A program made the position numbers and the translations under genes. This document shows, one piece after another, positions 59,362 through 64,000 of a DNA stretch of 64,000 nucleotides (its first letter is position 1; each line of letters starts with the position of its first letter). The notes below the pieces were generated by a model. The model was given only the letters and a program-made list of their open reading frames with translations, did not search any database and had not been told where the DNA came from. The stretch comes from JACCYJ01 sp038198775 (GTDB lineage Bacteria > Actinomycetota > Actinomycetes > Propionibacteriales > Nocardioidaceae): the NCBI GenBank assembly GCA_038198775.1, contig JBBPZV010000006.1:226753-290752 (forward strand), written 5' to 3'.

Positions 59362-60179
59362 GCAACCTGACCGTTGCGACCGCCGACCGCGAGGTCGTCG
59401 TCACACCGCGCGCCCGCCGCGCCGTACATCCGATCCCGACCAGCCGGATCATCGGCGTCGAGCTGCGCAAGATTTTCGACACGCGCTCGGGCTTCTGGCT
59501 GCTCACGAGCATCGGCGTTCTCTCGGTCGTGGCGACCGCCGCCGCCATCATCTTCGCCCCCGACAGCGCGCTCAGCTACATGACCTTCGCCTCCGCGCTC
59601 GGCTTCCCGATGTCGGTGATCCTCCCCATGATCGCGATCCTCGCGGTCACCAGCGAGTGGAGTCAGCGCAGCGGACTGACGACGTTCACGCTCGTACCCA
59701 GCCGGGGGCGGGTCATTGGCGCCAAGGCGATCGCGACCATCATCGTCGGGATTGTCTCAATGCTGGTGGCGTTCGCGATCGGAGCCGTCGGCAACGTGGT
59801 CGGCTCCGCCCTCGCCGGGGTCGACACGGTGTGGAACATCGGACTGGCAGACGCACCTCAGATCGTCCTGGGCAACTTGGTGGGGATGGCCATCGGCTTC
59901 ACCCTGGGCTTGGTACTGCGCAACTCCGCAGCCGCCATCGTCGGCTACTTCGTGCTGTCCCTGGTCCTCTCCGGCATCCTTGAGCTGCTGGCCCTCGTGA
60001 GGGAATGGTTCACCGACCTCCAGCCCTGGATCGACTGGAACTACACGCAGATCGCACTGTTCGAGGGTCAGACCTCCTCGGCACAGGAGTGGGCCCAGCT
60101 CGGATCGACCACGATGATCTGGATCATCATCCCGCTCGTCAGCGGCCTGGTGCTGCTGCGCCGCTCCGAGGTCAAATAG
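59358..60179 (+). CDS. ABC-2 type transporter permease
   Basis: 273 aa. After a 45-residue cytoplasmic start containing RIIGVELRKIFDTRSGFWLL, six hydrophobic segments follow: SIGVLSVVATAAAIIF, LGFPMSVILPMIAILAV, AIATIIVGIVSMLVAFAIGA, IVLGNLVGMAIGFTLGLVLR, AAIVGYFVLSLVLSGILELL and TTMIWIIIPLVSGLVLLRR. The SEWSQRSGLTTFTLVPSRGR loop is the usual ABC-2 coupling region. It forms an exporter with the upstream ATPase. Confidence 0.92.
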   Translation: MSNLTVATADREVVVTPRARRAVHPIPTSRIIGVELRKIFDTRSGFWLLTSIGVLSVVATAAAIIFAPDSALSYMTFASALGFPMSVILPMIAILAVTSEWSQRSGLTTFTLVPSRGRVIGAKAIATIIVGIVSMLVAFAIGAVGNVVGSALAGVDTVWNIGLADAPQIVLGNLVGMAIGFTLGLVLRNSAAAIVGYFVLSLVLSGILELLALVREWFTDLQPWIDWNYTQIALFEGQTSSAQEWAQLGSTTMIWIIIPLVSGLVLLRRSEVK

Positions 60180-60435
60180 CCGGTCCACCGGTTCACACTG
60201 CGTCATGCGGTCCCGTCGCTACTGCGAACGGACCGTACGACGTTGCGCGGGATGCGGTCCGGGCTGTCACCCCCTCAGCATGCGAGATGCGCGAGCGACG
60301 CGCATGACCCCGCTCGGACTGTTGGGCAACGCGCTGTCAACGAGCGAACCCGGACGTCCCACACGCCCAAGGATTCCCTTGCGGTGATCCCTTCCGCAGT
60401 CGCGCGGATGCTGGATCGTCGCCGGAAGCGGTCGG
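60180..60435. other. Intergenic stretch (256 bp) without recognisable gene
   Basis: It lies between the convergent ends of the permease gene and a GNAT gene. No gene or strong stem-loop recognised. Confidence 0.5.
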
Positions 60436-61005
60436 CTAACGGTGCAGAGAGCTGCGTCTCATCACCGGGCGGGTCCGGTAGGTGCGGCCGATCTCAGTGA
60501 ATCCGGCCCGCTGGAACATGCCAAGAGTTCCGGTGAAGATCGCAGATGTCGAGGGAGTGCCAGTGAGCCCATGGGTGTCGACCGGATGGCCGTCGAGCAC
60601 CGAGGCGTCGTGCTGTGTGGCCCAGCCCACCACGGCCTCGAGCAGCGCGACCCCGACGCCGACGCCGCGGTGCTCGCGGCGCACCACGAAGCAGGACACC
60701 CACCAGGCGTCGGGGTCGTCGTCAAGGAGCCGGGCAAGTGCGCGGTTCTCCGTGACGCCCGGCAGGGTCGAGCGTGGCACGACCCGCGTCCAGCCGACCA
60801 CGTCGTCATCGCGGTAGGCCAACAGACCGATGGGCACCTGTTGCTCGTGGATCTCTCGTTTCAGCGCCGTGCGGTTGTCCCGCTCCTCGTGTCGGAGAAA
60901 TCGCTGGCACCAGCAGGAGGTGGGGTCCTTCTGGCGTGGTCCGAAGACTCGCCCAAGGTGAAGCCAGGTCTCGGCTGTTGCCGGTACGACACGAATAGTG
61001 GCCAT
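60436..61005 (-). CDS. GNAT family N-acetyltransferase
   Basis: 189 aa from MATIRVVPATAETW; GAGG lies about ten bases upstream. GNAT fold: GLLAYRDDDVVGWTRVVPRS, WWVSCFVVRREHRGVGVGVA (acetyl-CoA-binding R/Q-x-x-G-x-G/A loop, here RGVGVGVALLEAVVGW), and FQRAGFTEIGRTYRTRPVM at the end. The N-terminal region with CWCQRFLRHEERD resembles a group of actinobacterial GNATs of unknown substrate. The longer frame to 61089 is not family-like. Confidence 0.88.
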   Translation of the reverse strand: MATIRVVPATAETWLHLGRVFGPRQKDPTSCWCQRFLRHEERDNRTALKREIHEQQVPIGLLAYRDDDVVGWTRVVPRSTLPGVTENRALARLLDDDPDAWWVSCFVVRREHRGVGVGVALLEAVVGWATQHDASVLDGHPVDTHGLTGTPSTSAIFTGTLGMFQRAGFTEIGRTYRTRPVMRRSSLHR

Positions 61006-61057
61006 CTCGTTCAGGCCTCTCCACCTCTCACAAAACCGGAGGATCGCGGCGATCCCG

Positions 61058-61600
61058 CTACTGCGGGGCGGCCTCGCCGACCAATCCATCTATTGACTCG
61101 CGGATCAGGTCCGCATGACCCGTGTGGCGGGCGTACTCCTCGATCAGGTCGACGATCACCCGACGCAGGTTGGGCGTCTCGGACCAGTCGGAGATCGCGA
61201 GCGTGCCGTCCAGACCGCCTTCCGCGAGTGCCTCGTCAACCGCGGCCTCAGAACGTCCGACCGCCTCCAACCACAGGCTCCGCAGCTCCTGGGGAGAGTC
61301 CTCGGCAGCCGACGTCCACTCCCACTCGTCATCATCCACCGTCGGCGCCCACACGGCCGGATAGTCACGCCCGCGCACCTGATGGGTGAAGTAGTGGTCC
61401 TCGACCAACGCCAGGTGTTTGACCAGGCCACCGAGACTCACCGTGGACGGCCCGAGGGTGCGCCGCATCGCCTCGGCACCCAAACCGCCGGTCTTCCAGG
61501 CGAAGGTGCGCCGGTTGCGGTGCAACGCGCCGAGGAGGGCCTCGACCTCACCGGGTGCAGCGGGGAAGGGACGCGGGACCAACTCGTTCGGGTCGCTCAT
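61058..61600 (-). CDS. DinB/DUF664 family protein (putative mycothiol-dependent transferase)
   Basis: 180 aa from MSDPNELVPRPFPAAPGEVE. Four-helix DinB fold. Metal-ligand histidines are visible: VSLGGLVKHLALVEDHYFTH (two His) and the C-terminal LIEEYARHTGHADLIRESID. WAWKT-like FAWKTGGL and RRTLGPSTVSL are family landmarks. Members bind Zn/Ni and some use mycothiol as co-substrate. A second, broken DUF664 gene lies at the right edge of the window. Confidence 0.88.
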   Translation of the reverse strand: MSDPNELVPRPFPAAPGEVEALLGALHRNRRTFAWKTGGLGAEAMRRTLGPSTVSLGGLVKHLALVEDHYFTHQVRGRDYPAVWAPTVDDDEWEWTSAAEDSPQELRSLWLEAVGRSEAAVDEALAEGGLDGTLAISDWSETPNLRRVIVDLIEEYARHTGHADLIRESIDGLVGEAAPQ

Positions 61601-61746
61601 CCAACCACGGTAGGGCCAGTGCCGCACGAACGGCTTCCGGCACAGGCGGAGGCCGGGGGGTGCGACCCTCCCGGTCGACCGCAAGGTCACCATCGCCGCC
61701 CAGTGGAGGAGTGCGACCGGTAGGCAATCGGGAGCGGGATAGCGTT

Positions 61747-62184
61747 TCAGCCCTGGCCGGTGGAGGCGCCGTCGGGATCCAGGAGCCGGAACCACTGCAC
61801 AACCACGGGTTCGGCCTCGCGCAGCTCCCAGCTGGGGTCGCCGGCTTCGCTGCGAAGCTCATTGCTCAGTTCAGCCCAGTACGCAAGGTGATCTCGACGC
61901 CAATCAGCGGCGTCCGCAAAGCCCTCACCTTCATCATGTGCTACGTCATCGCCGACCAGATGCAGCGGGGTGATCGTCACCCGGGTCGTTTCCACGATTC
62001 CGTGCACGCCGCCATTGTGATCGACGAGCGGTAGGCGCTCTCCCACGCGGGGCAATTGACTGCCCGACAGGTACCCGATAGCGAGCGACGATGTCGCGGT
62101 CTTCTCACCGCGCAGAACCGCGGCCAGCAGTCGATCGCCCAAGCCGCCATCGCCGTCGTAACCAAAACTCATCGTCTTCGCCAT
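61747..62184 (-). CDS. ASCH domain protein
   Basis: 145 aa. ASCH fold, related to PUA-like RNA-binding domains. The hallmark GEKTATSSLAI lies in the N-terminal third; LPRVGERLPLVDHNGGVHGI, then ETTRVTITPL, DEGEGFADAADWRRDHLAYW and EPVVVQWFRLLD complete the beta-barrel. Family members bind RNA or hydrolyse N4-acetylcytidine; the role here is unknown. Confidence 0.88.
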   Translation of the reverse strand: MAKTMSFGYDGDGGLGDRLLAAVLRGEKTATSSLAIGYLSGSQLPRVGERLPLVDHNGGVHGIVETTRVTITPLHLVGDDVAHDEGEGFADAADWRRDHLAYWAELSNELRSEAGDPSWELREAEPVVVQWFRLLDPDGASTGQG

Positions 62185-62275
62185 GCACGTGAGCGTCGCA
62201 CGGTGTGACCAGCGCAGTGGCCAGCAGACCGACGTGTTCCGGTGAGCGATCTCTCAACGGCACGCGGTCGGGTGC

Positions 62276-62605
62276 TCAGTCGGAGCAGTCCACTGCGACC
62301 GCCAGGGCGGCGCAGATCTCGCGCATGCGGCTCTCGGCCAGCCGTCCCAAGCGTTGGACGAGGATGGAGATCGAGACGCTTTCGATCGAGTCGAGGTTCA
62401 CGGCCGAACGAAGCGGGACCGGGTCGTCGCCGGGCTCGAGCAGTACCTCGCTGGCCAGCCCACGAATGGTTGTTGTGCATGGAGCCACGAGTGCGCGGCG
62501 GTGCCGTGGAATGACTGCGTCTCGAGACAGCACAACGACTGGCCGACGACCGATCTCGGCCATCTCGCACCACCACACCTCCCCACGCGCGGGGACGGCG
62601 GTCAC
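62276..62605 (-). CDS. mazF: MazF/PemK-type mRNA interferase toxin
   Basis: 109 aa from a GTG overlapping the antitoxin stop (GTGA). The MazF fold begins VPARGEVWWCEM; the conserved Arg-Pro core is RRPVVVLSRDAVIPRHR, LVAPCTTTIRG carries the Thr/Ser of the active site, and SAVNLDSIESVSISILVQRL is the second half with the DxI/V segment. MazF toxins cut mRNA at short sequences when the antitoxin is degraded. Slightly shorter N- and C-termini than E. coli MazF are usual in actinomycetes. Confidence 0.9.
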   Translation of the reverse strand: MTAVPARGEVWWCEMAEIGRRPVVVLSRDAVIPRHRRALVAPCTTTIRGLASEVLLEPGDDPVPLRSAVNLDSIESVSISILVQRLGRLAESRMREICAALAVAVDCSD

Positions 62606-62838
62606 GACGCTGCGACCGCCCGCCGAAACGTTGCCAGGTCGCCCCATTCGTCCGGCTCATCGAGTGGGAGTTCGTCATAAACCGCATAACTGGCGTCCAC
62701 CTCGGATGAGCGGTAACGAGCCAGCAACGCAGCGAGCGCTTCATCCACCAGCGCTGCGTCCGTCGTCCCAGACCGCACCCTTCGGGCACCCTCAAGGAGC
62801 GCCGCGTCGACCGTGGTGCTCAAACGTGTGCGAGCCAT
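62602..62838 (-). CDS. Antitoxin of the MazF module
   Basis: 78 aa from MARTRLSTTVDAALLEGARR. The N-terminal 45 residues fit a ribbon-helix-helix (TRLSTTVD strand, then two helices with DAALVDEALAALLAR). The C-terminal part, SYAVYDELPLDEPDEWGDLA, is acidic and probably wraps the toxin. It is the first gene of the pair, and translational coupling keeps antitoxin ahead of toxin. Two further upstream in-frame residues groups (to 62856) are possible. Confidence 0.85.
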   Translation of the reverse strand: MARTRLSTTVDAALLEGARRVRSGTTDAALVDEALAALLARYRSSEVDASYAVYDELPLDEPDEWGDLATFRRAVAAS

Positions 62839-62896
62839 GCCACCATCATGCCACAACTATGGGAGACCGAAAAATAGCCCTCCCGGAAGCGGATCG

Positions 62897-63366
62897 CTAT
62901 CTGGCGATGTTGAGGCTCAGCGTCGCTAGGTCGGCGTTGATCGTGAAGCCGCACTGGCGGTACAGCGCGAGTGCCGCAGCATTGTCCGGTTCGGTTTGCA
63001 GAGACAGCCGCAGCGCACCGGCAACGCTGGCGGCTTGTCGGATGGTTCGACCAGCCGACGGGCGATGCCTTGGCGACGCACCGCGGGGTCGGCGAACAGG
63101 TCGCGTAGCTGCCAGAACCGACCCAGCCCAAGAGATGCCGGGACCTGGTGAATGGCTGCGAATCCGACCATCCGCGGACCGTGGTAAGCGCCGTAGAACT
63201 CGAGCTCGCCGGATCTGGCCATCTCGCCGACCCACGCCCGTGTCGCGGCCGGAGCCGGCGACTGGCCGTAGTGGATCCGGTACAGCTCGAACAGGCTCGC
63301 CAGCTCGGCGACCGCGTCGGACATCGGATCGACAGGACGACAGGCGACGGTCTCTGGCACCAGCAC
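62897..63366 (-). pseudogene. GNAT acetyltransferase gene with a one-base frameshift
   Basis: From GTG 63366 the frame encodes ELASLFELYRIHYGQSPAPA, AYHGPRMVGFAAIHQVPASL and LFADPAVRRQGIARRLVE, including the acetyl-CoA loop RRQGIA. It then shifts near 63047: the correct continuation, in the next frame, is TIRQAASVAGALRLSLQTEP with DNAAALALYRQCGFT, ending at 62897. One missing base in the GAACC area explains it. The joined protein would be about 157 aa. Confidence 0.8.
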
Positions 63367-63481
63367 AGCTTACGAGCGCAGCCGCTGCCGCAGCACGATC
63401 ATCGAAGAGGGATCGGCTCGCGGCCAACGGATGGCCGCATGGCGGCACCCGCGGATCCTCAGTCTTGGCTCGCGATCTAGG

Positions 63482-64000
63482 TCAACCGGCTGACCTGGCG
63501 GCCGCCTCGATCTCCTCGCGTCGCTTCGTCCAGAAGGCTGGGACGTGCTCCTTCACGACCATGGCCTCCGCGTCGGTTCCCACCGCTCCGTCGAGCTCTT
63601 CGCGCAGAATGTCGGCGTGGCCGGCGTGCCGACTGGTCTCGGCAAGCAGATGAACGAGGATGTTGAACAGGGGCACCTCGGCGTCCTGCCACCAGGCCAC
63701 GCGGCCCGTGGCATCGAGGGCGAGGGCGCCCACCGTCGCGTCGCTGTGGCCCCACACCCGTCAGTAGCGGCCGACGACGTCGCTGCGGGACTCGTGCTCG
63801 GTAGCCCACATGTCGGCGAGCCGCTCAGCCTCGACGTCCCACCGAGGCAGGGGTTCGGAAAAGGGACGGTCGAAGACCTCGCCGAGGTACCTGGCCTCCC
63901 AGGTCGCCAGGTGCTTGACCAGGCCCAGCAGGTTGGTCCCGGTGACGGTCAACGGGCGACGGACGTCGTACTCGGAGAGCCCGTCGAGCTTGGCGAGCAC
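63482..64000 (-). pseudogene. DinB/DUF664 family gene with an in-frame stop, cut by window edge
   Basis: The minus strand from the right edge reads LDGLSEYDVRRPLTVTGTNL, LGLVKHLATWEARYLGEVFD (metal His), then EHESRSDVVGRY, TGA at 63763-63761, and continues in the same frame RVWGHSDATVGALALDATGR, LLAETSRHAGHADILREELD (second metal His pair) to 63482. The family has Arg here, so CGA to TGA explains the stop. The true start lies beyond position 64000. Confidence 0.82.

Overview
The window is high-GC chromosomal DNA from an actinomycete. The evidence is the gene order (dprA-comM-yraN-rnhB-lepB-rplS-trmD-rimM-rpsP-ffh-ftsY-smc-mutM-rnc-rpmF-coaD-rsmD-recG ... thiL-ddl-gpsA-cofC-hup ... tRNA-Glu/tRNA-Gln-gltX ... 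serA-ilvC), an F420 gene (cofC), two mycothiol-type DinB/DUF664 proteins, frequent GTG starts and many 1-4 base stop/start overlaps. The order matches that described for Mycobacterium and Streptomyces. I cannot place it to genus from sequence alone.

Layout. 1-24.0 kb: a nearly unbroken minus-strand housekeeping block for DNA uptake and processing, signal peptidases, ribosome and tRNA modification, the SRP pathway, chromosome condensation, DNA repair, RNase III, coenzyme A, RecG and a FakA-like kinase. 24.1-30.6 kb: rpmB, thiL, an Lrp-type ligand domain, ddl, a Cys/Met PLP enzyme, gpsA, an acyltransferase, cofC and HU. 30.7-32.7 kb: an alkylation-repair pair (ogt and an Ada/AraC/AlkA fusion).

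32.76-46.42 kb is a genomic island. It is bounded by a perfect 44-bp direct repeat of the 3' half of tRNA-Glu; the intact tRNA is at the right end. The cargo consists of stress, resistance and regulatory genes: VOC proteins, an APH-type phosphotransferase, MarR, a nucleoside-sugar-type epimerase, an Na+/H+ antiporter, an MFS fragment, a peptidase S51, a SnoaL-like protein and an ArsR/SRPBCC pair. Many are truncated, frameshifted or duplicated and decayed. IS3 and IS21 scraps are present, and no integrase was recognised. Just inside the right end, 258 bp are built from ten short segments (18-39 bp) copied in both orientations from the preceding 2 kb. This is the most unusual structure in the window.

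46.5-54.9 kb returns to backbone: tRNA-Gln, gltX, a FAH-family hydrolase, DUF1697, an unknown gene, ilvE, serA, an anchored trypsin-like protease, and an ilvC homologue at the usual ilvC position that has lost every catalytic and metal-binding residue I could align. leuCD, leuB and ilvBN, usually found near these genes, are absent from the window. 55-64 kb is accessory: an IS21 scar, a DUF6326 membrane protein, a histidine-kinase remnant, a NarL-type two-component system divergent from an ABC transporter, GNAT, DinB and ASCH genes, a MazF toxin-antitoxin pair, and two adjacent broken genes (one frameshift, one nonsense codon).
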